DNA of 64,000 nucleotides from the NCBI GenBank assembly GCA_024707265.1, contig JANQAB010000003.1:1116001-1180000 (forward strand), read 5' to 3'. Under the pieces are notes generated by a model. It worked only from the letters and a program-made list of their open reading frames with translations. It searched no databases and was not told the DNA's origin. Numbering within the stretch: position 1 is the stretch's first letter; each line of letters opens with the position of its first letter. Positions 46,036 to 55,676 of the stretch are shown here, piece after piece. This DNA is from Sporocytophaga sp. (GTDB taxonomy: Bacteria; Bacteroidota; Bacteroidia; Cytophagales; Cytophagaceae). The position numbers were made by a program, and so were the translations under genes.

Positions 46036-46875
46036 ATGCACAGGTTATTTCATTTTTTATACCAATATAAGGCATTTCTTTTTTTTCTGATTCTCGAAGC
46101 CATATGCGTATGGCTCATAATCAGAAACAACAGTTATCAAAGCGCATCCTATTTTAATACTTCAAATTACGTTGTTGGTGAAATTCTTCAGACCACCAAC
46201 AACGTAACTGAGTATTTTAACCTTAAGGATGTTAACGCTCAGCTTGCTGGAGAAAACGCAAGGCTGAAGCGACTACTTACCAAAGAATATCAGAAAAAGG
46301 ATTTTATTATTGGTAATAAATCAGAATTTTTAAAAGCCAATCAATACAATTACATCCCGGCCAAAGTCGTAAATAATTCCACCAGCCGTTTTACTAACTA
46401 TATTACAGTAGACAAGGGAAGTCTTGACGGAATCAAACCCGGTATGGGGGTTATGGCTCAAGATGGTATTGTCGGAAAAGTTAAGTCTTGCTCTGAAAAT
46501 TTCTCAACAATTATATCGTTGTTACATGAAAAATGGAGTGTCTCTGCAAAAATCGCAGATGGGGAAATTGACGGAATTGTAAAATGGCAAGGAATGGACC
46601 CTGCTATAGCAGATCTTCAATATGTGGGAAGACATCACCATTTCCAGATTGGAGACAGTGTAGTTACGTCAGGTTACAACACCCTGTTTCCTCCAGGAGT
46701 TTTAATTGGAAGGATTCAAAATTTCAAAATAGATCAGGGAAAACCATTTTACAAAATCAATGTTAAACTGGCGACTGACTTTACGACTCTGAAATACGTA
46801 TATATCATCGAAAATTACCTAAAAGCAGAAAAGGATTCACTGGAAAACCAGAACAATTATTCATCTTACGAATGA
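46036..46875 (+). CDS. mreC: Rod-shape-determining protein MreC
   Basis: The 279-residue product has one membrane helix (about residues 13-28, LFFLILEAICVWLII), a coiled coil with FNLKDVNAQLAGENARLKRL, and a periplasmic double beta-barrel. The barrel has NYITVDKGSLDGIKPGMGVM, GIVGKVKSCSENFSTIISLL and SGYNTLFPPGVLIGRI. MreC links MreB and MreD to the wall enzymes. It overlaps mreD by 4 bp, a sign of coupled translation. Confidence 0.93.
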   Translation: MHRLFHFLYQYKAFLFFLILEAICVWLIIRNNSYQSASYFNTSNYVVGEILQTTNNVTEYFNLKDVNAQLAGENARLKRLLTKEYQKKDFIIGNKSEFLKANQYNYIPAKVVNNSTSRFTNYITVDKGSLDGIKPGMGVMAQDGIVGKVKSCSENFSTIISLLHEKWSVSAKIADGEIDGIVKWQGMDPAIADLQYVGRHHHFQIGDSVVTSGYNTLFPPGVLIGRIQNFKIDQGKPFYKINVKLATDFTTLKYVYIIENYLKAEKDSLENQNNYSSYE

Positions 46876-47387
46876 GAAGCAGATCAATCATAATGCCCAT
46901 ACTTCTGATTGTCCTGTTTTGGGCATTACAAATTTTGATATTCAGAAATTTTGCCTTCCGCAATTTGGCATTCTGCTATATCTACATTGGCTTCATTCTG
47001 ATGCTGCCATACGAGATTCCGCATATGCTCACCATGGTCATTGCCATGGCTTTTGGCTTTACAATAGATGTATTCTATGACACCCTGGGTATGCATATGG
47101 CAGCCTGTGTCTTCATAGCTTATATTCGTCCATATGTAATAAATGTGCTTACCCCTAGAGGTGGTTACGATGCTACCATGGAAATCTCCATCCAGTCTCT
47201 TGGGTTCCAATGGTTCGCCTCTTACGCCGCGGTACTCATATTTATACATCATACGCTTCTTTTTGCCATTGAAGCCTGGGGGCTTAATGTCTTCTTTCAG
47301 GTCATAGGCAAAATTGTATTAAGCTCAATATTTACCTTCGGGGTTTTCACCCTGTTACAGTTTCTGCTTTTCTCCCGCAAACGATAA
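46872..47387 (+). CDS. mreD: Rod-shape-determining membrane protein MreD
   Basis: The 171-residue product is almost entirely membrane helices, about five of them (for example IMPILLIVLFWALQILIF, FCYIYIGFILMLPYEIP and VLSSIFTFGVFTLLQFLLF). The element VIAMAFGFTIDVFYDTLGMH is the conserved MreD core. It overlaps mreC by 4 bp and is followed immediately by mrdA. MreD is the least conserved of the set, so position carries much of the weight. Confidence 0.88.
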   Translation: MRSRSIIMPILLIVLFWALQILIFRNFAFRNLAFCYIYIGFILMLPYEIPHMLTMVIAMAFGFTIDVFYDTLGMHMAACVFIAYIRPYVINVLTPRGGYDATMEISIQSLGFQWFASYAAVLIFIHHTLLFAIEAWGLNVFFQVIGKIVLSSIFTFGVFTLLQFLLFSRKR

Positions 47388-49220
47388 ATGTTCAGAGATA
47401 GAAAAAATATTGTTCAGTTGATTTTCATATTGACTGGAGCAGTCTTTATTGTAAGGCTGTTTTTTATTCAGGTACTGGATTCAAGATATAAATTTGAAGC
47501 CCAGAACAATGTTATGCGCCGCATTATCGAGTATCCTTACCGTGGTCTGATCTATGACAGAAAAGGAAAGATACTAGTTTTCAACACCCCAGTATTTGAC
47601 CTAATGGTAGTCCCAAAGGAAGTACAAATAAAGGATACAGCAACCTTTTGCAAACGCTTTGGGATTACGAAAGAAGAATTTGTAAAAAAGATCAAAGAAG
47701 CAAGGGAATATTCAACCGTAAAACCGACTGCTTTTCTAAAACAACTTTCTATAGCTGACTTTGCCAAGGTACAGGACTTTCTGATTGACTACCCTGGATT
47801 TTACCCCCAGGCGAGAACCATTCGCTCTTACCCCCACAAAAGCCTTGCAAATGCACTTGGCTATATTGGCGAAATCTCTAAAAAGCAACTGGAAAAACAA
47901 GAAAATAAGTATTACCTACAGGGAGATTACATCGGCATCTCTGGCCTCGAGGCTAATTATGAAGAGTTGTTAAGAGGCCAAAGAGGCGTGAAATACATGA
48001 TGGTAAATGTTAGAGGAGTAGAAAAAGGCTCTTTCAGAGATGGAATTTATGATACCATTTCTGTACCTGGAGAAAATCTTTATACAAGCATTGACCTTGA
48101 ACTTCAGCAATACGGCGAAAAGCTGATGGAAAATAAAATCGGAAGTGTCGTAGCAATTGAACCTGGAACCGGAGAAATTCTTGCCTTTGTTTCCAGCCCT
48201 TCCTACGACCCAAATATATTGGCTGGTAGACATTTTTCTGAAAATTACAGAAAACTGGAGAAAGATAGTTTAAAACCATTATTTAACAGACCACTAATGG
48301 CAATGTACCCTCCAGGGTCAATTTTTAAGATCGTTCAGGCTCTTGTAGGACAGCAAATGGGAATTTTAACGCCCCATACTACGTTTGCATGTAACAGATC
48401 ATGGGGACCAAATTGTCACAATCACCCATCCCCGCAAAATCTCTTGGGGTCAATCCAATGGTCCTGCAATCCATATTATTATATGGCATTTAGAAACATG
48501 ATTCAACAAGGGAAAAATGATAATAAATTTAAAGATTCCAGAATTGGCTATATACAATGGAGAGATTTGATCATGTCATACGGATTTGGTCAAAAACTCG
48601 GCGTAGACTTACCTAACATGAAAGCAGGATATATTCCATCTCCGGAATTTTATGACAAATGGTATGGTTATAATGGCTGGAAACATTCGACGATACGATC
48701 TCTTGATATTGGACAAGGTGAGGTGATGATCGTACCGATTCAAATGGCTAATATGGCAGCTACAATTGCAAACCAAGGATTTTACTATGCTCCACATTTT
48801 ATAAAACATATTGGAAAAAACAATGAGGTTCCGGAGCAATACAAGGAAAAACATTACGCAAAAGTTGATAAAAAGTACTACCCCGTGATAATCGACGCGA
48901 TGGAAATGGTTGTTAGCGGAGGAACTGCTTCAATCTTTAACAGAATCGACGGAATGAAAGTATGTGGCAAAACCGGAACCGTTGAAAATCCTCACGGAAA
49001 GGACCATTCTGTATATATTACATTTGCTCCTAAAGAAGATCCTAAAATTGCCATTGCAGTTTTTGTTGAAAATGCAGGATTCGGAGCGATGACAGCGGCC
49101 CCTATTGCAAGATTAATGATGGAAAAATACCTGAACGATACCATCACTAAACCACATATCGAAAAATACATCCTGGAAAAAGATTTTATCCACAGGAATA
49201 AGACAGCTTTGAAAAAATAA
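47388..49220 (+). CDS. mrdA: Penicillin-binding protein 2, elongation transpeptidase
   Basis: The 610-residue product has a short N-terminal tail, one membrane helix (residues 9-25), a pedestal domain with YRGLIYDRKGKILVFNTPVF, and a transpeptidase domain. The domain's motifs are SxxK in MYPPGSIFKIVQALVGQ (near 307), SxN in IQWSCNPYYYMAF (near 362) and KTG in KVCGKTGTVENPHG (near 526). It cross-links peptidoglycan in side-wall growth with RodA as glycosyltransferase. rodA starts 1 bp after its stop. Confidence 0.95.
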   Translation: MFRDRKNIVQLIFILTGAVFIVRLFFIQVLDSRYKFEAQNNVMRRIIEYPYRGLIYDRKGKILVFNTPVFDLMVVPKEVQIKDTATFCKRFGITKEEFVKKIKEAREYSTVKPTAFLKQLSIADFAKVQDFLIDYPGFYPQARTIRSYPHKSLANALGYIGEISKKQLEKQENKYYLQGDYIGISGLEANYEELLRGQRGVKYMMVNVRGVEKGSFRDGIYDTISVPGENLYTSIDLELQQYGEKLMENKIGSVVAIEPGTGEILAFVSSPSYDPNILAGRHFSENYRKLEKDSLKPLFNRPLMAMYPPGSIFKIVQALVGQQMGILTPHTTFACNRSWGPNCHNHPSPQNLLGSIQWSCNPYYYMAFRNMIQQGKNDNKFKDSRIGYIQWRDLIMSYGFGQKLGVDLPNMKAGYIPSPEFYDKWYGYNGWKHSTIRSLDIGQGEVMIVPIQMANMAATIANQGFYYAPHFIKHIGKNNEVPEQYKEKHYAKVDKKYYPVIIDAMEMVVSGGTASIFNRIDGMKVCGKTGTVENPHGKDHSVYITFAPKEDPKIAIAVFVENAGFGAMTAAPIARLMMEKYLNDTITKPHIEKYILEKDFIHRNKTALKK

Positions 49221-49221
49221 T

Positions 49222-50520
49222 ATGCGTCAAGATGATAATTTATCAAAAAGTATAGATTGGTTAACCGTAGGATTCTATGCTTTTTTCGTGGTTGCAGGTT
49301 GGTTGAATGTGTTCGCAGCAGTATATGATGCAGAAGCACATCAGAATATTTTTGACTTTTCTTTAAACTCAGGCAAACAGTTGGTATGGATAGGGACATC
49401 TGCGGTCCTCATTATACTGATTCTTGTAATTGACTATAAGTTTTACAACACCTTTGCATACATTATGTATGGGTTCATGATCTTATTACTTATTGCCACA
49501 ATCTTCCTTGGAACGGAAGCAAAAGGTTCCAGGTCATGGTTTGAAATAGGCTCATTGAGAATCCAACCGGCCGAGTTTGCCAAGTTTATAACTGCCCTTG
49601 CTCTTGCAACCTATTTAGGTAAAATCAATATAAAATTCGAAAAACTTCAGACCAAACTGGTCTGTGCCCTGATCATCGGCCTGCCTGCAATATGTATTTT
49701 ACTGCAGAACGAAACAGGATCTGTCCTGGTTTTTAGTGCATTTATTCTGGTTCTCTATAGAGAAGGACTATCTCCTATCATACTTATTCTTGGGTTTGTA
49801 GGTGTCATACTATTTATTCTAGCCCTTATATTCCCCCCCAATGTCATTGCTCAGGTTATAGTAGGATTAGGGATTCTCGCCCTTATCTATGTTATCACTT
49901 CCAGGAAAAAAAGTACCAAAGTCAGGACTTTAGTAATTAGATCCTGCTTTGTACTAGTAGGTTGTATAGTTTGCATTGCGACAGCGTTCAGCGTAGACTT
50001 CTTTGTAAACAAAGTTTTACAAGACCACCAAAGAAAGAGAATTCTCGTTCTGGTAAATCCTGATATAGACCCGCTCGGAGCTGGTTATAATGTTACGCAG
50101 TCCAAGATTGCAATTGGTTCGGGCGAATTTCTTGGGAAAGGTTTTCTTGAAGGTACACAAACTAAATTTGACTTCGTACCAGAGCAAAGTACTGACTTTA
50201 TCTTTTGCACTATCGGAGAAGAACATGGTTGGCTTGGGAGTACTATCCTTATCGTAATGTATGTACTTTTTATGATGCGACTCGTATATCTTGCAGAACG
50301 ACAAAAAGATAAATTTGCCAGAATTTACGGCTACTCTGTTGCATGCATTATATTCTTCCACTTTATGGTAAATATAGGAATGACAATAGGCATTTTCCCA
50401 GTAATAGGTATTCCCCTGCCATTCTTCAGCTACGGCGGCTCATCACTGTGGTCATTTACGATTCTCCTCTTTATATTCCTAAAGCTGGATGCACACAGAC
50501 GACAACTATTGAGTCACTAA
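49222..50520 (+). CDS. rodA: Rod-shape-determining peptidoglycan glycosyltransferase RodA
   Basis: The 432-residue product is a SEDS-family membrane protein of about ten helices. Signature parts are GSRSWFEIGSLRIQPAEFAK near residue 95, LPAICILLQNETGSVLVFSA (Asn-Glu in place of the more usual Pro-Asp) and VPEQSTDFIFCTIGEEHGWL. IGIFPVIGIPLPFFSYGGSS is near the end. It polymerises lipid II for side-wall growth and pairs with the transpeptidase upstream. The stop overlaps the convergent gene ending at 50517 by 4 bp. The loop before VPEQ is longer than in proteobacterial RodA. Confidence 0.95.
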   Translation: MRQDDNLSKSIDWLTVGFYAFFVVAGWLNVFAAVYDAEAHQNIFDFSLNSGKQLVWIGTSAVLIILILVIDYKFYNTFAYIMYGFMILLLIATIFLGTEAKGSRSWFEIGSLRIQPAEFAKFITALALATYLGKINIKFEKLQTKLVCALIIGLPAICILLQNETGSVLVFSAFILVLYREGLSPIILILGFVGVILFILALIFPPNVIAQVIVGLGILALIYVITSRKKSTKVRTLVIRSCFVLVGCIVCIATAFSVDFFVNKVLQDHQRKRILVLVNPDIDPLGAGYNVTQSKIAIGSGEFLGKGFLEGTQTKFDFVPEQSTDFIFCTIGEEHGWLGSTILIVMYVLFMMRLVYLAERQKDKFARIYGYSVACIIFFHFMVNIGMTIGIFPVIGIPLPFFSYGGSSLWSFTILLFIFLKLDAHRRQLLSH

Positions 50521-51572
50521 TAAAACTTACGACTTACAATTTCAAAAAAGTCTTGAACAGTCTTGCTGGTCAAATCCCACTTCCATTTTGGAAGATATTT
50601 ATCCTTTAATAATTGTTTGGCTTCTTCCAATTCGGAACAGTTATTAATTTCTGCAATTGCGGCTTCATATTCTCCACTATGACCTGAGAATAACTCACTT
50701 ATAAAAATAAATTTTTGATTAAGTGGAATAGCAGATTTTATATCAAAAATTTTGCTTTTCACATGCACCCCTGAATTTGATACATTTTGCTGTTTAAGCA
50801 TATCATTCAGGGTAAGTTGTGCTTTGGAATAGGTTTGATTAAGTGTTGTGTTTTCTTTTGCCGGACTGGAAGGCGATTCCATAACAGGTGGAATGTCAAT
50901 GGACTTTTTAGTATTACTACTGCTTTCTTTTCTTTCTTCAACATTCAAAGATGTAACCTGCTCCTCTAAAATAAACTCCTTAGGATTAATTACAAGCAAT
51001 GACGAAAACTGCTCAAGAATGGGCTGAATAGAATCAAAATAATCTGAATGTTCAGAATAGAGGCTTGCCATTTCATTATACTCATTTTCTTTAGTATCTG
51101 GCTTCACCTTGTTAATTATACTTTCTGAAAATCTCTTGTGTACCTTAAAGAATTTAAGATTTTTCTTCAATCCTTCAATATTTTGTCCTGATTGAATGAG
51201 TTCTGCATTAATATATTCTTTAGGATTAATGATATAAATAATAGCCTCATAAATAGCTTTCTGAAGCAGAGGACGGAAAAACTCCTTTTTTATTAAGATA
51301 TGGTTCGAAAGAAGATTTAAAAACACTTCCACTCCATTTTTAACTTCCTCATTTTCATAATCAAAGTATGGACTCCTAAGTTTGGTTGTTTCTTCCTTCC
51401 ACTTATCCATTAAAACCTTTAACACAAAAAAATTAACCTGATCAATTTTACAAAATCGGACTATCTGACTGCCAGATATAGTTAAATTATTAGAGAAAAA
51501 CTCAGAAGTAAGCTTTTCTGCTAATGCAACCGAATAAGACTCACTTTTAGGTAAATTAACTCTTACAGACAT
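50517..51572 (-). CDS. Conserved cytoplasmic protein of unknown function
   Basis: The 351-residue product has no signal peptide or membrane helix. The N-terminal half (to about 170) is helical (VARCKI-like FCKIDQVNFFVLKVLMDKWK, VEVFLNLLSNHILIKKEFFR). A Ser/Lys/Glu/Pro-rich linker spans about 205-245. The C-terminal part has LNQKFIFISELFSGHSGEYE and CSELEEAKQLLKDKYLPKWK. The division into a helical domain, disordered linker and short conserved tail suggests a scaffold or regulator. I do not recognise a family. It is convergent with rodA and divergent from porZ. Confidence 0.7.
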   Translation of the reverse strand: MSVRVNLPKSESYSVALAEKLTSEFFSNNLTISGSQIVRFCKIDQVNFFVLKVLMDKWKEETTKLRSPYFDYENEEVKNGVEVFLNLLSNHILIKKEFFRPLLQKAIYEAIIYIINPKEYINAELIQSGQNIEGLKKNLKFFKVHKRFSESIINKVKPDTKENEYNEMASLYSEHSDYFDSIQPILEQFSSLLVINPKEFILEEQVTSLNVEERKESSSNTKKSIDIPPVMESPSSPAKENTTLNQTYSKAQLTLNDMLKQQNVSNSGVHVKSKIFDIKSAIPLNQKFIFISELFSGHSGEYEAAIAEINNCSELEEAKQLLKDKYLPKWKWDLTSKTVQDFFEIVSRKFY

Positions 51573-51727
51573 ACTCTACTCTTTTATTTTATAAAACGGA
51601 TTGGTTTATTTTTTTATATAAAACCAGGATTTTATCAAATTTGAAAAAAAATATTCACTTTTCCTTTTTAGTAGAATGTAATAATTAATGTTTTTCGAAG
51701 TTATATTTGAGCAGATATCTTTTTATT

Positions 51728-54013
51728 ATGAAATCTAGATTTACACTTTTAATCTTTCTTTGTCTTTTATTACAAACAGGAAGTTCTTATTCTCAAAACT
51801 CCATTCCTTTGGGAAGCTGGAGAACTCACTTACCTTATAATTCCTGGACAGGCCTTACAATTGCAGGTGATAAAGTTTACGCTACGGCCAATCTAAGAAG
51901 TCTGGCTGTTATTGACCCGACAGATAACAGCATTTCTCCCCTATCAAAATCTGATGGCCTTTCAGGTGTAGATTATACAAGTATAAAGTTCAATGAGTAC
52001 ACCGGCCAAACTGTTATCACCTACGCTGATGCCAATATTGATATAATTGAAAAGGATGGATCACTCTTCAATTTAAGCGATGTCAAAAATAAAGATATTG
52101 TTGGAAGTAAGGTTATTAACCATATCAATTTTAATAAGGAGTTTGCATTTTTATCTACAGATTTTGGGTTGCTAGTTATAAATCTTCAAAAGAAAGAAGT
52201 AAAGGAATCCTATACGAATATTGGTCCAAATGGAACAACCTTAAAAGTTTACTCAAGTACACTTAATCAAAACAAAGACAGTATTTATGCAGCTACAGAT
52301 AAAGGACTGATGGTTGCTCAATTTTCACCGACTATAAATCTCCTTGATTATTCAAATTGGTATATATTTCAAACTCAGGATGGACTAGTATCATCCATCA
52401 GGACTGTCAACAATCTGAATGATATAATAATAGCAGGATCAATCAATGATGGGTTTTATTATTATTCAAATCAAAAATGGCAAAAATCGAACCTTCCATA
52501 TAGCGGTGGTCTTACCACAGTTAATCTGAGCGGGAATAAACTTCTTTGCGGCATGAATTACAATCTTTTGATAGTCGAAAACATAGGAAGTTATGAGCTA
52601 AAGTCGGGATATCCATATAACAGGCCCAAAGAAGCTTCTTATGACAAAGCCGGAAACTTATGGGTAGCAGATCTGAACGGTGGAGGCTTATTTAAAGTAT
52701 CTAATGGAAATATCCAGCATATTGAGATTAACTCTCCTCAAAGTGAAAATTCATTTAAGGTAAATGCTTATGGAGATAAAATAGTAGTTTGCGCTGGAGG
52801 CTATGGACCAACATATTTCACCTCTGGTATAAGAGGTCAATATAGCATCTTTCAAAATGAAACCTGGACAAATTCTGGCATTATATCTAGTGCATATGAC
52901 ATAATACATAGTGCCTACAATCCTTTTAACGGTAAATTGTACTTTGCTTCTTACGGAAGTGGCATTTTAGAAGTAAAAAATGATCAAACATTCATTTACA
53001 ACCCCACCAATTCTCCTCTCCTGGATACAAAAGGTAATAATAGCGAGGCATTTGTTCTGACAAGCGATGTAAAAGTTGACAAAAATGGCACTTTATGGAT
53101 TCTTAATAGCTTTCTTCCTTCTTCAACTTCACCTGCACTTTATTCGCTGAGTAAAGATTCGGTCTGGAAAAGTTACCCTATTACTCTTGACAATATCAGG
53201 TACAATATTGATCTGCTAATAGACAGCTATGATCAAAAATGGATAAGAGTTATCCCTAATAGGTTAGACGGACTAATAGTTTTCAATGAAAAGACGAATT
53301 CCAAACGGTCGTTGGATGACACTCCCGGCAATGGTGGCTTACCTCACAAATCCGTAACATGTATGGCTGAAGACAAAAAAGGGGATATGTGGATTGGGAC
53401 CAAGACTGGTGTTGGGATCATCTACAACATATCTTCAGTTCTTAAGTTACCAACTATTGATGCAGTAAAACCAATTTATGAAGGGTATCCACTACTCTAC
53501 CAGGAAAATATCAATTGCATTACAGTTGATGGCGGAAACAGAAAATGGATAGGTACAGAAAACGGTCTTTGGCTTCTCAGTGAAACGGGGCTAGAAGTAA
53601 TACATCATTTTACCGTTGACAATAGCCCGCTTCTTTCCAACATCATTAATGATGTTGCAATTATGGAGAGGACCGGTGAAGTTTTCATTGCAACATCCAA
53701 AGGGCTTATATCTTTTCGGGGAGAATCTACTGAGGCTACTGACAAATTTCAGGACATAAAAATATTTCCCAACCCTGTGCCACCTGGATTTTCAGGAACT
53801 GTGGGCATCTCTGGACTTGCCCAAAACGCAAATGTTAAAATAACCGACATTAACGGCAATCTTATTTTTCAGACAAAAGCTGCAGGAGGTACTGCTACCT
53901 GGAACGGAAAGAATTACAATGGCAAGAAGGCCGAGACGGGTACCTATCTGGTATTTTCTTCTTCTGAAAACGGAGAAGAGTCAATGGTAGCAAAAATTGC
54001 AGTTATTGAATAA
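51728..54013 (+). CDS. porZ: PorZ-type protein of the type IX secretion system, with sorting-like tail
   Basis: The start is the ATG at 51728 (MKSRFTLLIFLCLLLQTGSS), which gives a clean signal peptide. The upstream TTG adds nothing. The 761-residue product has two beta-propellers of two-component-regulator type (SKSDGLSGVDYTSIKFNEYT, DKNGTLWILNS, DKKGDMWIGTKTGVGIIYN and DGGNRKWIGTENGLWLLSE). They are followed by a type IX C-terminal domain from IKIFPNPVPPGFSGTVGISG to the end. This is the PorZ layout, a surface component that hands cargo to the PorU sortase. It overlaps recO by one base, an arrangement seen in other Bacteroidota. Confidence 0.88.
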   Translation: MKSRFTLLIFLCLLLQTGSSYSQNSIPLGSWRTHLPYNSWTGLTIAGDKVYATANLRSLAVIDPTDNSISPLSKSDGLSGVDYTSIKFNEYTGQTVITYADANIDIIEKDGSLFNLSDVKNKDIVGSKVINHINFNKEFAFLSTDFGLLVINLQKKEVKESYTNIGPNGTTLKVYSSTLNQNKDSIYAATDKGLMVAQFSPTINLLDYSNWYIFQTQDGLVSSIRTVNNLNDIIIAGSINDGFYYYSNQKWQKSNLPYSGGLTTVNLSGNKLLCGMNYNLLIVENIGSYELKSGYPYNRPKEASYDKAGNLWVADLNGGGLFKVSNGNIQHIEINSPQSENSFKVNAYGDKIVVCAGGYGPTYFTSGIRGQYSIFQNETWTNSGIISSAYDIIHSAYNPFNGKLYFASYGSGILEVKNDQTFIYNPTNSPLLDTKGNNSEAFVLTSDVKVDKNGTLWILNSFLPSSTSPALYSLSKDSVWKSYPITLDNIRYNIDLLIDSYDQKWIRVIPNRLDGLIVFNEKTNSKRSLDDTPGNGGLPHKSVTCMAEDKKGDMWIGTKTGVGIIYNISSVLKLPTIDAVKPIYEGYPLLYQENINCITVDGGNRKWIGTENGLWLLSETGLEVIHHFTVDNSPLLSNIINDVAIMERTGEVFIATSKGLISFRGESTEATDKFQDIKIFPNPVPPGFSGTVGISGLAQNANVKITDINGNLIFQTKAAGGTATWNGKNYNGKKAETGTYLVFSSSENGEESMVAKIAVIE

Positions 54014-54687
54014 TGCTTGTAAAAACTGAGGCAATAGTATTAAATTTTATTAAGTATAAGGAAAGTTCTGTTATTGCCAAGATATATACCAGTGAGCTTG
54101 GCATTCAGAGCTATATAGTAAATGGAGTTAGAAGCAAAAACAAAAGTAAGATTGCACTTTTCCAACCCCTCACGATCCTTGATTTGATTGTTTACCAAAA
54201 GCACAATGTACGTCTGAACAGAATTTCAGAAATACACTGCAACCAGCCATACAAAAGTCTTCCGTATGACGTGAAGAAGACAACCATTGCTTTAATGATT
54301 GCAGAAGTATTAATAAAAACATTAAAAGAAGAAGAAGCGAACAAGGACTTATTCTTCTTTTTGCATAAAAGCCTTATCATTCTTGATTCTTTAGAATCTG
54401 ACTATGAAAATTTTCATATCCATTTTCTATTTCAGCTATCCTCCTTTCATGGTATTTTCCCTTCATCAGCCAAAGATATAATTACTTCCACTGCCATAAT
54501 CCTTACAAAAGAAGAGGAAGCTAATATAAATCGATTTATCGGAACAGATTTTTTTGAACCTGTAAAAATATCTAATGCGGTTCGCCAAAGATTACTCGAA
54601 ATCCTTCTTATGTTTTTTAATAAACAAATTGAAAATTTTGGTGAATTAAAGTCAGTTAAGATCTTAAGAGAGGTCCTGCACCAATAA
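54013..54687 (+). CDS. recO: DNA repair protein RecO
   Basis: The 224-residue product has an N-terminal OB-fold (TEAIVLNFIKYKESSVIAKI, IQSYIVNGVRSKNKSKIALF, QPLTILDLIVYQKHNVRLNR) and a helical C-terminal domain without the four-Cys zinc site, as is usual in this phylum. RecO loads RecA onto SSB-coated DNA with RecR. The ATG shares its A with the TAA of porZ, so translation is coupled. A terminator follows at 54689. Confidence 0.93.
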   Translation: MLVKTEAIVLNFIKYKESSVIAKIYTSELGIQSYIVNGVRSKNKSKIALFQPLTILDLIVYQKHNVRLNRISEIHCNQPYKSLPYDVKKTTIALMIAEVLIKTLKEEEANKDLFFFLHKSLIILDSLESDYENFHIHFLFQLSSFHGIFPSSAKDIITSTAIILTKEEEANINRFIGTDFFEPVKISNAVRQRLLEILLMFFNKQIENFGELKSVKILREVLHQ

Positions 54688-54688
54688 A

Positions 54689-54714
54689 AAGGAGGCACTT
54701 TATGAGCGCCTCCC
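54689..54714. terminator. Terminator hairpin after recO
   Basis: GGAGGC and GCCTCC arms (54691-54696 and 54707-54712) enclose ACTTTATGAGC, with A5 before on the plus strand. The T run sits on the minus-strand side, so it best serves the lipoprotein gene read leftward, while recO ends into it. Confidence 0.7.
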
Positions 54715-54727
54715 AGTTTCAATTCAT

Positions 54728-55588
54728 TTAACTCGCAGCTTGCTTCAAAGTAATCGTCCTTTCAACAGGATTAAAAGGTGCTTTAACTGGCTTATTTTCC
54801 TTATCCAGCAATTCCAGTTTTATCTTCGTCTCACCCATTGGCAGACCTTCAATTAAATAGGGTTTCCATTGATTTATTGTAAATTCATTGCCATTAATCG
54901 TAGCCCTCACTTTATTGCCATTTTCAGCCAGATCCGTATTTACGATGTAGAAATCCAATAGAATATTTTTGGTGTCATTACCTACATACTCCCCCTTAGG
55001 TCTGCTGTAGAACAGCATCGGCTGAGTCAAATCTAAATTTTTATTAACAGCCTTACCAACTACAAATTGACGTAAATCATAGGCCTGGCTGTGTTTTAAA
55101 CTTTCATGATAAGACCGTGATAGAAAGGATAATGCAACATAATGACCTTCTTTCAATTCCTCTTCAAACTTTGGCTCATATTTAGCCAAATAGGGCTCAT
55201 TATTTAATATCAGGTGAATATGCTGACCATCTTTGGAATTGGCACATTTGTCATGACAAAAACCAGAGGTCTGACCTTTTAGCTCATAATTTTTTATTTC
55301 ATAATTAAATTCCACCTTCCCAGGTTTCAACTTCCCATTTTCTTCAGGTTTGTTCAATTCAAGAATAGCATCAGGAAAATCCGGAGATTGAACTAAAGGT
55401 CTTAATGTAATTTCTCCGCTTTTCAATACTCCAATTGTATCTTCTGCAGATGCTTCTTTATCAGCCGAAGAATTGTCAGCAGCAATTGTATCTACATTTT
55501 CGCCTTCCTTCGATTGTTCATTTTGAGAATTACATGAGGCTAAAAATAGGCAGAGCAGTACTGCCAAATTAAAATTAAACTTTATCAT
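54728..55588 (-). CDS. Lipoprotein of unknown function
   Basis: The 286-residue product has a lipobox LFLASCNSQ (Cys at about 19), then an acidic, disordered linker (EGENVDTIAADNSSADKEA). The body has ITLRPLVQSPDFPDAILELN, KVEFNYEIKNYELKGQTSGF, a Cys pair in CHDKCANS, and GQHIHLILNNEPYLAKY, which could bind a ligand or metal. ALSFLSRSYHESLKHSQAYD and ENGNKVRATINGNEFTINQW follow. It is lipid-anchored on the periplasmic or outer side. I recognise no named family. It runs opposite to recO and chrA. Confidence 0.75.
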   Translation of the reverse strand: MIKFNFNLAVLLCLFLASCNSQNEQSKEGENVDTIAADNSSADKEASAEDTIGVLKSGEITLRPLVQSPDFPDAILELNKPEENGKLKPGKVEFNYEIKNYELKGQTSGFCHDKCANSKDGQHIHLILNNEPYLAKYEPKFEEELKEGHYVALSFLSRSYHESLKHSQAYDLRQFVVGKAVNKNLDLTQPMLFYSRPKGEYVGNDTKNILLDFYIVNTDLAENGNKVRATINGNEFTINQWKPYLIEGLPMGETKIKLELLDKENKPVKAPFNPVERTITLKQAAS

Positions 55589-55676
55589 ATGAGAGTAGTT
55601 TGATTGTTTGTGAGATTAAAATTTCTCCGAAATAACTATATTTAAGTGTAAAAGTTAAAAAATCCCTTCGACACCA